Positions 1 through 7,983 of a stretch of DNA of 64,000 nucleotides are shown piece by piece. The notes beneath the pieces are model-generated. The model was not told where the DNA came from. It ran no database searches and worked only from the letters and a program-made list of their open reading frames with translations. Each line of letters begins with the position of its first letter. Position 1 is the stretch's first letter. A program made the translations under genes and the position numbers. This DNA comes from Anoxybacillus mongoliensis (GTDB lineage Bacteria > Bacillota > Bacilli > Bacillales > Anoxybacillaceae), in NCBI RefSeq assembly GCF_014201515.1, contig NZ_JACHEQ010000002.1, positions 1 to 64,000 on the forward strand. Reading direction: 5' to 3'.

Positions 1-45
1 GTTATTTTCGTCAGTTCATCAAGCAAAACAAATACCAAAATGGAA

Positions 46-83
46 CAAAATGGTTGTAAAACAACTGTCTTACAACCATTTTG
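46..83. repeat. 14-bp perfect inverted repeat
   Basis: CAAAATGGTTGTAA at 46-59 is mirrored exactly at 70-83 around a 10-nt loop. It stands just before a separate, GC-rich terminator and is not followed by a long T-run. It could be an mRNA 3' structure or an operator-like dyad belonging to a gene left of the window. Its function is unknown. Confidence 0.5.
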
Positions 84-94
84 TCAACAGTCTG

Positions 95-124
95 AATCGG
101 GCTTCTTTTTAGCCCGATTTTTTC
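95..124 (+). terminator. rho-independent terminator for a gene left of the window
   Basis: The stem AATCGGGCT/AGCCCGATT with a 7-nt loop is followed by a run of Ts on the + strand. The T-run is only on this side, so it ends rightward transcription entering from outside the window. Confidence 0.8.
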
Positions 125-126
125 TT

Positions 127-1005
127 TTAATACGTCCACGTTTTTAAAAATTGTTCTGTCCGCTCTTTTCCAAACGAAATAAGCTCCTTTTTCTCTTCAT
201 CGGTCATTGAAAAATCTGTGGCAACAATATGTTTGACCGGGAGAAAAATAATGTTTTTCTCATGACGGCGTGAAATGTATCGTTCATCGTGCGCCTCGCG
301 CATCGTTTGAAACAACGCTTCATACAACTCAATGGCATTATTAATTTTCTTTTTTGCTTTTTGCGCTTGTCTTGCGCTTAATTTGATGCCTAGAACAGGT
401 CGCTTTTTCCGTTCTTCATCAAATAAAAAAATCGGAAAATTGCTTAGTAAGCCGCCATCAACAACAATATGCTTCCCTTCGTCTGTCTTTAGCCGTACAG
501 GCTCAAAAAAATAAGGGATGCCGACGCTCATTCTGACCGCTTTTGCGACCGGAAAGCGAAGAGGATCAATGCCGTATTTCGGTAAATCATCTGGCAAAAT
601 AAGCATCGTTCCATTTGTTAAATCAGAAGCAATCACTCGCAATCGTTCATGTGGCAAATCTGCAAATGTACACACTCCCTTTTTGCTGAGCTGTTCAGCT
701 ATCCATTGTTCAAGCTTTTCCCCTTTATACAACCCCATTTTCCAATAAAGTAAAAGCCATTTTAACCACGCATACGGAATGATCGTACGTCGCTCATCGA
801 GAAAATCCATTAAATTCATATCGTCCATCATGTCTATGATTTCCTTGCTTGTAAATCCCGATGCAATAAACGACGCAATAAGCGCCCCTGCGCTCGTACC
901 AGCGAGCCGTTTAAAGCGAAAACCTTTTTCCTCGATGGCCTCGTATGCTCCGATTAACGCGAAACCTTTGACACCTCCGCCTGAAAATACACCGTCAATC
1001 TCCAT
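127..1005 (-). CDS. patatin-like phospholipase family protein (YqhO-like)
   Basis: 292 aa. The N-terminus has the glycine-rich oxyanion loop SGGGVKG, then the nucleophile elbow GTSAG (Ser about 38), and the catalytic aspartate in VVDGG. Together these form the Ser-Asp dyad of patatin-type lipid acyl hydrolases. The start at 1005 is chosen because GGGAGGGAAGGGC precedes that ATG; an upstream in-frame ATG at 1056 has no ribosome-binding site. No signal peptide is seen, so it is probably cytoplasmic. The position before mntR matches B. subtilis yqhO. The true substrate is unknown; the hydrolase assignment rests on family motifs. Confidence 0.85.
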   Translation of the reverse strand: MEIDGVFSGGGVKGFALIGAYEAIEEKGFRFKRLAGTSAGALIASFIASGFTSKEIIDMMDDMNLMDFLDERRTIIPYAWLKWLLLYWKMGLYKGEKLEQWIAEQLSKKGVCTFADLPHERLRVIASDLTNGTMLILPDDLPKYGIDPLRFPVAKAVRMSVGIPYFFEPVRLKTDEGKHIVVDGGLLSNFPIFLFDEERKKRPVLGIKLSARQAQKAKKKINNAIELYEALFQTMREAHDERYISRRHEKNIIFLPVKHIVATDFSMTDEEKKELISFGKERTEQFLKTWTY

Positions 1006-1079
1006 GCCCTTCCCTCCCTCGCCATATATGTATGAAGAACGGGAGAAATTGAGCATAAAAAAACAAAAAGAACAAGCGT

Positions 1080-1508
1080 TTATGCCTGTTCTTGCTCGTT
1101 TTGCTTTTGAATGTTGCGAAGCGCTTCAAGACGTGACCGATCTTCTTCAAAATATTGAACTAAGTCACCAATACGGTCAATCGCATTCCAACTTAAATGA
1201 TGTTCGATTCCCTCAACATCGCGATAAATGTTTTCTTCGTCTACACCAATGAGACGCATAAATTGTTCCAGTAGCTCATGGCGATACACAAGTCGCTTAC
1301 CGATTTTTTTTCCTTTCGGAGTAAGTACAAGCCCTCGGTATTTTTCATATACTAAATATTCGTCTTTATCAAGCTTTTGAACCATTTTTGTCACAGAGGA
1401 GGGATGAACAGATAACGCTTCGGCAATATCCGATACACGAGCGTATCCTTTTTCTTCGATCAATATATAAATTTGTTCAATATAATCTTCCATGCTTGGT
1501 GTTGGCAT
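1080..1508 (-). CDS. mntR: manganese-dependent transcriptional repressor MntR
   Basis: 142 aa, the size of B. subtilis MntR and nearly identical to it over the DNA-binding half. DtxR/MntR proteins sense Mn(II) and repress manganese uptake genes. All metal ligands of the family are present: Asp8, Glu11, His77, Glu99, Glu102 and His103. A winged helix-turn-helix spans about residues 20-65, followed by the helical dimerisation domain. The start at 1508 has GGAGGGACATAT before it. It is transcribed leftward after splB and before yqhO. The C-terminal tail is rich in Glu and Gln. Confidence 0.95.
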   Translation of the reverse strand: MPTPSMEDYIEQIYILIEEKGYARVSDIAEALSVHPSSVTKMVQKLDKDEYLVYEKYRGLVLTPKGKKIGKRLVYRHELLEQFMRLIGVDEENIYRDVEGIEHHLSWNAIDRIGDLVQYFEEDRSRLEALRNIQKQNEQEQA

Positions 1509-1577
1509 ATATGTCCCTCCTAAACAAACATCCGCAATCATTATGATTATAACATGTTTACCAAGCATGACAACTAT

Positions 1578-2603
1578 TTACGTAAAATATTCAATCGTTG
1601 CCTCGGGAAAAAATTGTGCAATATAGGAACGAATCGTGTCATTCAGCCGATTGGCTTCTTCATCTCGATACACATATTTCCCAATACCGTATCGTCCCCA
1701 TTTATATTTTCGTTTTGTCTCATCAAGATCGAGTTTCGTCTTCGGATACCGTTTTTGAATGACTGTTTTCGCTGGTTTTGTGAAGCGATGTTGAATTAGT
1801 TCAAACGTTACACCCGTTAAGTCGATGTCTTGTAAATTCGCATGTAATCGTTCAAATAGCTCAAAATATCCTTCTTCCCATCCGTTATGCATATAAATGG
1901 GTGCAACGATAAAGCCGAGTGGATAGCCAGCACGTGCCACTTTTCGTGCTGCCTCCAACCGCCCATCAAATGAAGACGTCCCCGGTTCAAAATTTTGAAT
2001 GACATACCGTGAATTGACGCTAAAGCGAAAACGTGTTTTTCCGTTATGTTTCGCATCAAGCAAATGATCGACATGTTCATACTTTGTAACAAAGCGAAGG
2101 CGGCCGTATTCGGTTGTACCAATAAATTCAATCGCTTTTTTTAACGCATGCGTCAAATGGTCGATGCCGACAATATCTGACGTACAAGCAGCCTCAAAAC
2201 GCGTAATTTCTGGAGCGCGTTCATCAATATATTTTTTCGCTTGGGCAAAAATATCATCCAGATTGACGTACACACGAATGTAAGGCTTACTTCCAAGCGT
2301 TGTTTGTAAATAACAATAATGACAATGACCCATGCACCCTGTCGCAAGCGGAATCGCATATTCTGCTGACGGTTTAGATGTATCAAACTTTAATGTACGG
2401 CGAACACCGACAACAAGTGTTGATTTTGCATTGCGATATTGTTGCAGTTCATTATCCCCTGGAATACCGCGAACTTGGTTGTGCGATGTCGTTTCGCGAA
2501 TGTCAATATGCATATGTTTAAATTTCTCATACAACTCTTTGCCAAGTGGATAACGGAGCGCTTCTGGCTCAAAATAAACAAGTTGCGGAATAAACGGCTT
2601 CAT
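1578..2603 (-). CDS. splB: spore photoproduct lyase SplB
   Basis: 341 aa, full length for the family. It repairs the UV lesion spore photoproduct (5-thyminyl-5,6-dihydrothymine) in germinating spores by a radical-SAM reaction. The [4Fe-4S] motif CMGHCHYC gives Cys90, Cys94 and Cys97 (CX3CX2C), and the conserved H-atom donor cysteine is Cys140 in EAACTSD. Its presence marks the organism as an endospore former. In B. subtilis splB sits elsewhere behind splA; no splA-like frame is seen upstream here. The start at 2603 has AGGTGATTGT in front of it, and that Shine-Dalgarno can pair with an upstream arm. Confidence 0.95.
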   Translation of the reverse strand: MKPFIPQLVYFEPEALRYPLGKELYEKFKHMHIDIRETTSHNQVRGIPGDNELQQYRNAKSTLVVGVRRTLKFDTSKPSAEYAIPLATGCMGHCHYCYLQTTLGSKPYIRVYVNLDDIFAQAKKYIDERAPEITRFEAACTSDIVGIDHLTHALKKAIEFIGTTEYGRLRFVTKYEHVDHLLDAKHNGKTRFRFSVNSRYVIQNFEPGTSSFDGRLEAARKVARAGYPLGFIVAPIYMHNGWEEGYFELFERLHANLQDIDLTGVTFELIQHRFTKPAKTVIQKRYPKTKLDLDETKRKYKWGRYGIGKYVYRDEEANRLNDTIRSYIAQFFPEATIEYFT

Positions 2604-2606
2604 ACA

Positions 2607-2646
2607 ATCACCTCAATGTTAGTATGTTTGATTGTTATGAGGTGAT
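2607..2646 (-). promoter_or_regulatory. 5' UTR hairpin covering the splB ribosome-binding site
   Basis: In the mRNA sense, ATCACCTCA (2646-2638) is a perfect 9-bp complement of TGAGGTGAT (2615-2607), which is the splB Shine-Dalgarno. The loop is 22 nt. If transcription starts upstream of 2646 the structure would hide the ribosome-binding site. Seen in sequence only. Confidence 0.4.
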
Positions 2647-2676
2647 GAAATACAATTTTTGTTATCATTCATAATG

Positions 2677-2707
2677 AAAAGGAACGGAGATTTTCCCGTT
2701 CCTTTTT
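2677..2707 (-). terminator. terminator downstream of nrdJ
   Basis: AAAGGAACGG and CCGTTCCTTT form a strong stem with T-rich flanks on both sides, placed directly after the nrdJ stop and before splB. It probably ends the nrdJ transcript. Confidence 0.75.
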
Positions 2708-2718
2708 CCATTTTTCCA

Positions 2719-3327
2719 TCACAAACCACATTTTAATTGCGCACCGCAACTTGTGCACGTGTTGCAGCCGCCGATTTCTTCGACCGTTCCTTCGCGGCAT
2801 ACCGGACAAATGTTGCCGACTTCCGATCCGATCGTAACGTCTGTCGCCCGTAAATCTGGAATCGTTTCAACGAGAGCAACGGTTCGTTTTTTCGGTTCTT
2901 CTGGAATTAATTCAAGCTGTTCTTCGACTGCATTTTCTTCCGCTTTTAATGTCAACACTTGCGCATCGCGGCTACCATCGACATATACTGTACCCCCTTT
3001 TGCGCCACCTCTCCATAACCGTTCGTACACTTTTTGCACTTGCTCGACCGTATAGCCGCGAGGTGCATTCACCGTTTTCGAAAGGCTAGAGTCAACCCAA
3101 CGTTGAATGATACATTGCACATCGGCATGCGCTTCTGGCGATAAATCCATCGCCGTTACAAACCAATGCGGCAAGTTGTTCGGATCCGCTTCTGGATGTT
3201 TATCTAAATATTCTTGAACGATATCCGCCTTCACTTCAATAAACTTGCCGAGACGGCCGCTTCGATAATAAGAGAAAGAGAAATATGGTTCAAGTCCTGT
3301 GGACACGCCGATCATGGTTCCGGTACT
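2719..3327 (-). CDS. nrdJ: class II ribonucleotide reductase NrdJ, exon 2 (C-terminal part)
   Basis: Encodes the last 202 residues of NrdJ, continuing exon 1 across the group I intron. Joining GGT of exon 1 to AGT here restores the conserved loop VAPTGSTGTMIGVSTG that grips the substrate phosphates in ribonucleotide reductases. The C-terminus has the cysteine-rich tail typical of dimeric B12-dependent NrdJ (CPVC, then CNTCTSC and CGL at the very end), thought to reduce the active-site disulfide or bind zinc. The apparent GTG at 3328-3330 is made of intron bases and is not a real start. The joined protein is about 853 aa. Confidence 0.9.
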   Translation of the reverse strand, partial: STGTMIGVSTGLEPYFSFSYYRSGRLGKFIEVKADIVQEYLDKHPEADPNNLPHWFVTAMDLSPEAHADVQCIIQRWVDSSLSKTVNAPRGYTVEQVQKVYERLWRGGAKGGTVYVDGSRDAQVLTLKAEENAVEEQLELIPEEPKKRTVALVETIPDLRATDVTIGSEVGNICPVCREGTVEEIGGCNTCTSCGAQLKCGL

Positions 3328-3413
3328 CACTTATGTTACTTCTATCCATACATATTGGACAGAAGGCAGGTACGATATTGCTACCCGCTCCATATGTCGC
3401 CATATGGGTCAGA

Positions 3414-4241
3414 CTATATCTTCAACCAAATCTCCTGTGAATGTCTTTTGCGATGACAAGGATACTCACATAAGGTAATTAAATTAGATAATTCATTCGC
3501 CTTTTTCCAATCACCGTTGAAAGCCCTAAATGGTATAATGTGATGAACTGATAATTCACGTCCATATTCAGCTTCTGTTATTCCACAATCTTGACAAGTA
3601 AAATTATCACGTTCCCTAGCCTTCCTGCGCTGAGCTCTCCAGTTTGGCCCATAATATTCTATATCTCCTCCTGCCCAAGCACCATTGTTTTCTCCAGAGA
3701 ACATCCTAGTTCTTTCATAATAATCACCCATGCAATGCACAGAACAGAAATTAAGATTTCTAACAACAGAAGGTTTTTTCTCGATTTTTTTGCCACAATT
3801 ATTACATGTGACAATAATTCGCTTTTTATATTGAGCTTTTCCTCTTTCCCCGTTCGCTTTGCCTAGACATGTTCTCGAACAATATTTTGCGCTTAATTTT
3901 CGATTTTCTGGGACATCGAACGTTTTTCCGCAAGTTTCACAAATTTTTTCGACACGTTTTCTCAAGTGTTGATTAATTTGATGGGCGTTCTGTATTAGAT
4001 ACATTCTCCTACATTGTTTATTACAAAAATTATTTTTTTGAATAATAGAAGGCTTTCGAAGCATTTCCCTTCCACAAAACGAGCAAAAAACTTTAACTTT
4101 TTTACTCATCTTTTTCCAAAATAATGGTGGATTCTTTTTTTGATACTCTGTTTTGCAAGATCGGGAACAAAACTTTTTTCTTTCAAAGTGACTAGGCTTT
4201 ACATAAATTTCTTCATCGCAATTAAGACATTTTTTCTTCAC
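3414..4241 (-). CDS. intron-encoded HNH homing endonuclease with four zinc-finger-like repeats
   Basis: 275 aa with a GTG start at 4241 preceded by AGGAGAG. The N-terminal two-thirds hold four C-X2-C-X16-C-X3-C modules (Cys5/8/25/29, 53/56/73/77, 101/104/121/125, 146/149/166/170), probably DNA-binding zinc knuckles; modules 1, 2 and 4 share a KPS motif. The C-terminus is an HNH domain: CQDC (216-219), His233-His234, Asn253, CEYPC (258-262) and His267. Such enzymes cut the intronless allele and drive intron homing. Its stop codon lies inside the 3' strand of the intron P7 element, so the gene extends into the ribozyme core. All key residues look intact. Confidence 0.88.
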   Translation of the reverse strand: MKKKCLNCDEEIYVKPSHFERKKFCSRSCKTEYQKKNPPLFWKKMSKKVKVFCSFCGREMLRKPSIIQKNNFCNKQCRRMYLIQNAHQINQHLRKRVEKICETCGKTFDVPENRKLSAKYCSRTCLGKANGERGKAQYKKRIIVTCNNCGKKIEKKPSVVRNLNFCSVHCMGDYYERTRMFSGENNGAWAGGDIEYYGPNWRAQRRKARERDNFTCQDCGITEAEYGRELSVHHIIPFRAFNGDWKKANELSNLITLCEYPCHRKRHSQEIWLKI

Positions 4242-4302
4242 AGGAACATCTCTCCTTTTCTGTCCTAATATGATTATTATAAAACAGAACAGATGTTCCT
4301 GT
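4240..4302 (-). promoter_or_regulatory. hairpin that can cover the endonuclease ribosome-binding site
   Basis: ACAGGAACATCT (4302-4291) and AGATGTTCCTGT (4251-4240) are a perfect 12-bp inverted repeat on the sense strand. The 3' arm begins within the Shine-Dalgarno region and runs into the GTG start codon (4241-4239). In the full-length nrdJ transcript this would block translation of the endonuclease. Confidence 0.6.
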
Positions 4303-4305
4303 CAC
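4276..4305 (-). promoter_or_regulatory. candidate sigma-A promoter inside the intron, before the endonuclease gene
   Basis: GTGACA (4305-4300, 5/6 to TTGACA), an 18-bp spacer, and TATAAT (4281-4276, 6/6). The predicted start point near 4269 lies in the hairpin loop. A transcript from it would lack the 5' arm that hides the ribosome-binding site. Confidence 0.5.
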
Positions 4306-4505
4306 GAGATTTGGTTGCTCGGCGTATAGTCGTTGAGGGGTCAGCCACGACTTCCCTGCGGATTGTCTGGTAGGATAATCCAACACTCTTGCATTTTTAC
4401 CTCTTTCATGTGCTGGCAAGGCACAGGTAGCAAGAGATACGCCAGATTTCCCCGCATATAGCCGAGTTTTCACTGTATTTTTACAAATACAGGGGGCAAC
4501 TACTT

Positions 4506-6458
4506 ACCCGTCGGAGCCACGGTCAGCAAATGCGAGTTGCGAATGCCGTATGTTAAAATATCTTGTCGAATATCGTCCGGCATTTTTTTCATATAACCGG
4601 TGTGAATAAACGCTTCACGCAATTTCATCGTTTCTTCTTCCGTTTCGCCAACTAAAAACGGAAAGCTTCCCTTTTCTTTCGCAAGCTCAATCGACGCACG
4701 ATACGCTGTTGTCGCGATTGTTTGAAACAGCTCGTCCACTAACTGATTGCCTTCTTCGGAGCCGTACTCTTTTTCACAATAAATAAGCAGATCCGCTAGT
4801 CCCATGACGCCAAGACCGACGCGGCGCTCCCCAAGCGCTTGCTTTTTATTTTCCTCAAGGAAGTATGGGGTTGCATCAATAACGTTATCTTGCATGCGGA
4901 CACCGACTTCAACCGTCCGCTTTAATTTTTCATAATCGACAACTTTCTTTTCTTTATCGACCATATTCGCCAAATTAATCGCAGCTAAATTGCACACAGA
5001 ATAAGGTGCGAGTGGTTGTTCACCACACGGATTTGTTGCAACTACTTTTTGTCCGTACGCTCTGGCATTCGTCATGTCGTTGGCGTTGTCGATAAAGAAA
5101 ATGCCTGGTTCTGCGGAATACGTTGCGCAAATGTTAATGAGCTTCCATAGCTCGCGCGCACGAATTTTTCGATAAACACGAACGCGATAGCCCATTTTCT
5201 CCCATTCGCGCACATCGCCAACTTCATGCCATTTTTCGTTGTAGATGCGCATTTCTTCTTCTGAATACGTTTCAACATCTGGAAAGCGCAATTCATACTC
5301 TTCATCTTTTTCTACCGCTTCCATAAACTCTTTCGTTAAACAAACAGAAATGTTCGCCCCTGTTAAAAAGTCTGGGTTGTGCACACTATACGTGCCACCT
5401 GTTCGCAACTTTTCTTCTGCCTCTTGAATTATTTTTTCCGTGAAACCGCCGTAACCTGGGATGTTTTTGTAATTAACGATCCCTTGATACATCGCGCGCT
5501 CTTGCTCGGTGAGCGGGGTAAACTTTAATTTCTCTTTCGCTGCTTTTTGAATGCCTTCATCTTCTGTATTTTCCAGCAAATAGCGCAAAATGCGCGGATT
5601 TTGCATTTTGGAAATAATGAATTCAATAATGTCCGGATGCCAATCGGCTAGCATAATCATTTGAGCGCCACGGCGCGAACCACCTTGTTCGACAAGATGG
5701 GTCAGTTTTGCAATGTCGTCAAGCCATGACACTGATCCGGACGATTTTCCGTTCACTCCGCGCGCGAGCGTATTGCGTGGGCGAAGGGTAGAACCGTTCG
5801 TTCCGACACCGCCACCGCGGCTCATAATTTCCATCACTTGTTTTCGGTGTTCAGAAATGCCTTCACGTGAGTCTTTCACAAATGGCATGACGTAGCAGTT
5901 AAAGTACGTTACTTCTGTCCCAGAACCTGCCCCATACAATACGCGTCCAGCTGGAACAAAATTAAGGCTGACGAGCTGTTCATAAAACTTTTCAAACCAC
6001 TCTTGTCGTTTTTCTTCTGTTTGCTCCACAGCGGCTAGTCCGGTTGCGTTCCGCTTTGCAATTTGCTCATAAAAAATTTCAAGTGGCTTTTCAATGACAT
6101 CGAGGGAACGAACAACAATGCCTGTTTTCGCTTCCTCTCCTTCCAACACATGACGATATTCTTCTTCAACAAGCACGTGTGCTTTTTTATTTTCCCAGTC
6201 CAACTCAACGATAAATCCAAGTCCACGCGCTGGAAACTTCGGATCTTCCTTTACAGTTAAAACGACAAAGTCTCCAACGCTTAACGTCAACTTTTCCGTA
6301 TCTTTAAACGAATAGCGATCAAGCATCACTAAACGCGACACACCCTTATATGTAATGTGCATCTCAGGAGTAATCGGGTGCACTTGTGGAAACAGGCGAA
6401 TGTCTTTATTCAACTTATCCACATTCACCGTCATTTTTTCAGAAAACGCAACCGTCAT
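4506..6458 (-). CDS. nrdJ: class II (adenosylcobalamin-dependent) ribonucleotide reductase NrdJ, exon 1 (N-terminal part)
   Basis: Encodes residues 1-651 of the B12-dependent ribonucleoside-diphosphate reductase, which makes deoxynucleotides with or without oxygen. By analogy with the Thermotoga enzyme, Cys188 (FNCYV) and Cys489 (YSVCN) are the redox pair and NPCGE (Cys478, Glu480) holds the thiyl-radical cysteine and general base. An N-terminal segment of about 120 residues precedes the catalytic barrel. Unspliced, the frame stops after VAPTGK at the intron border. Start 6458 follows GAGGAGAGGTAAAAA. B. subtilis uses nrdEF instead and has no gene at this spot. Three NrdR-like boxes lie upstream. 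Confidence 0.92.
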
Positions 6459-6500
6459 TTTTTACCTCTCCTCTACCAACATAATCTTACTACATTAAAC

Positions 6501-6580
6501 TACCATATATCGACAACAATAATCAACAAAAAAATCAATATGTAGTATGATTTTTTGTAAAACTCATACTACATATTGAT
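6501..6580 (-). promoter_or_regulatory. three NrdR-like boxes upstream of nrdJ
   Basis: Cores fitting CWAtATaTwG occur at 6503-6512 (CCATATATCG), 6536-6545 (CAATATGTAG) and 6569-6578 (CTACATATTG). Their centres are exactly 33 bp apart, about three helical turns. NrdR is the ATP/dATP-sensing repressor of ribonucleotide reductase genes and binds tandem boxes on one helix face. The match is to consensus only. Confidence 0.55.
6528..6580 (-). terminator. AT-rich hairpin with T-run after lipM
   Basis: ATCAATATGTAGTATGA (sense 6580-6564) and its exact 17-bp complement (6550-6534) enclose 13 nt and are followed by seven Ts on the minus strand. It could end the lipM transcript, but the two arms are also the second and third NrdR-like boxes. 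Confidence 0.4.
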
Positions 6581-6618
6581 AATTAAGTCAAGCATTTTTT
6601 ATTTGTCAAGAGAAAAAT

Positions 6619-7455
6619 TTACCGTTTGAAATTCCATTCATCCGTTTCGTATTTGTTTTTCACTAGCTGCTGAACGTAAAAAAGCTCATCGTCTGTTAAT
6701 TCATATCGTTCAAGTTGAATGTTTAAACCTTTTTCAAATCCTTTGAAAAACGCCTCTTTCGCCTCATCGATCGTCACTTTTCGATCGGTTAATTCATTTA
6801 TTGCGACCGCCTTATTTTTAAAATTTTGTCGTAACCGCTCTTTTACTCGTTCGTTCGGATACTTAAATAAACGAAAAAGCATCTCTTCATCTAAGTCTAA
6901 TAAAATCGAGCCATGCTGTAAAATGACTCCTTTTTGTCGCGTTTGGGCGCTTCCTGCCACTTTTCTTCCTTCGACAACGAGCTCATACCAAGACGGTGCA
7001 TCAAAACAAACAGCGGAGCGCGGATTTTTTAAATCTGCTTTTTCTTCTTCTGTTTTTGGCACTGCAAAATACGCATCAAGCCCGAGAAAACGAAATCCTT
7101 CTAAAATGCCTTGCGAAATGACACGATACGCTTCCGTCACCGTTTGAGGCATAGCTGGATGCGATTCAGACACGATAACGCTATACGTCAACTCTTGATC
7201 ATGAAGCACACCGCGTCCACCGGTTGGACGTCTCACAAAACCAAGACCATACTTTTTGACCGCTTCCATATCAATTTCTTTTTCGACTTTTTGAAAATAA
7301 CCAATCGAAAGCGTTGGTGGATTCCAACCATAAAAACGAATGGTTGGTGGAATTTTTCCTTCGCTATGCCATTCTAACAACGCTTCATCAAGCGCCATAT
7401 TAAACGCTGGGGAACAATTGCCTGAGTCAATAAAACGCCATACTTCTTTTTCCAT
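6619..7455 (-). CDS. lipM: octanoyltransferase LipM
   Basis: 278 aa, the length of B. subtilis LipM (YqhM). It transfers octanoate from acyl-carrier protein to the lipoyl domain of GcvH, the first step of lipoate assembly. The biotin/lipoate-ligase fold signature [12 protein letters not shown] is at 75-86 and the catalytic cysteine is Cys150 in [10 protein letters not shown], the same number as in B. subtilis; a lysine follows in GRKVAGSAQ. Clustering with the gcv operon makes sense because GcvH is the lipoyl acceptor. The start ATG follows GGAAAGGGTGGGGTAG. It shares the leftward direction with nrdJ but the two are separated by a hairpin. Confidence 0.93.
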   Translation of the reverse strand: MEKEVWRFIDSGNCSPAFNMALDEALLEWHSEGKIPPTIRFYGWNPPTLSIGYFQKVEKEIDMEAVKKYGLGFVRRPTGGRGVLHDQELTYSVIVSESHPAMPQTVTEAYRVISQGILEGFRFLGLDAYFAVPKTEEEKADLKNPRSAVCFDAPSWYELVVEGRKVAGSAQTRQKGVILQHGSILLDLDEEMLFRLFKYPNERVKERLRQNFKNKAVAINELTDRKVTIDEAKEAFFKGFEKGLNIQLERYELTDDELFYVQQLVKNKYETDEWNFKR

Positions 7456-7581
7456 CTACCCCACCCTTTCCTCTATCATTTTATAGTGTAGCAAACACAA
7501 TAAGTCAATGGAAAATGCTTTGCTTCTTGCCTAAAACATTTATATAATAGACATGGCAACGATGAAAAAAGGAGGGACACC

Positions 7582-7953
7582 ATGACAATAGCTCTTATTA
7601 TTCTCGGGGCAATTATTGTGTACGCGGTCATTACATACTTTTACCAGAAACGAGTCGTTCAAACGTTGACGGAAGAAGAGTTCCGTGCAGGTTATCGCAA
7701 AGCACAGCTCATCGATGTTCGCGAACCAGATGAATACGCTGCTGGTCACATTTTAGGAGCACGTAACATCCCGCTTTCACAATTACGTTTGCGCATGAAA
7801 GAGTTGCGCAAAGATCAACCGATTTACTTATATTGCCAAAGTGGAATACGTAGCGGTCGCGCTGCACAAATGTTGTATCGCAACGGCTATCGAGACTTAT
7901 ACCACTTAAAAGGCGGATTTAAAATGTGGACAGGGAAAGTGAAGAAAAAATAA
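7582..7953 (+). CDS. yqhL: membrane-anchored rhodanese-domain protein YqhL
   Basis: 123 aa. One hydrophobic segment (about residues 3-20) anchors it, and a single rhodanese domain (about 27-120) faces the cytoplasm. The active-site loop CQSGIRS has the catalytic Cys85 that would carry a persulfide; the early motif DVREPDEY is typical. It stands divergently between lipM and the gcv operon, exactly as in B. subtilis. Shine-Dalgarno AAAGGAGGGACACC precedes the ATG. The physiological sulfur donor and acceptor are unknown. Confidence 0.9.
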   Translation: MTIALIILGAIIVYAVITYFYQKRVVQTLTEEEFRAGYRKAQLIDVREPDEYAAGHILGARNIPLSQLRLRMKELRKDQPIYLYCQSGIRSGRAAQMLYRNGYRDLYHLKGGFKMWTGKVKKK

Positions 7954-7979
7954 GGTGCCAAGCAAAAACGCCTGGCACC
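7954..7979. terminator. bidirectional terminator between yqhL and gcvPB
   Basis: GGTGCCA/TGGCACC stem right after the yqhL stop, with a T-rich stretch on the + side. It lies between two convergent genes. Confidence 0.7.
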
Positions 7980-7983
7980 CTGT

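Larger units (their letters stand above)
3328..4505 (-). other. group I intron interrupting nrdJ
   Basis: 1178 nt. Exon 1 ends in T and the intron ends in G, the group I boundary rule (U·G at the 5' splice site, omegaG at the 3' end), and splicing restores the NrdJ frame exactly. Core elements are visible: Q-like AATCCGCAGGG (4351-4370), R-like CCTCAACGACTATACG (4321-4338) and S-like AAGATATAGTCTGACC (3406-3423). GACTATA in R (4331-4325) and TATAGTC in S (3418-3412) are perfect complements and would form P7. Exon GGGU can pair with intron GCCC near 4490 as a short P1. Unspliced RNA meets a TAG two codons after the junction. It carries an HNH endonuclease gene. Confidence 0.88.

Noticed and set aside
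2604-2640. CATACTA as a sigma-G -10 for splB.
   Set aside because: It would place the start point inside the ribosome-binding site and no -35 lies at the right distance.
4222-4473. An 83-residue open frame in the 5' part of the intron.
   Set aside because: It covers the conserved ribozyme core elements Q and R and has no ribosome-binding site or family likeness; the base sequence is explained by RNA structure.
2719-6458. nrdJ read as two independent genes, a frameshifted pseudogene, or an intein host.
   Set aside because: The halves join perfectly at group I splice bases. The insert has stop codons at both ends relative to nrdJ, so it is not an intein, and the exon 2 'start' is made of intron bases.
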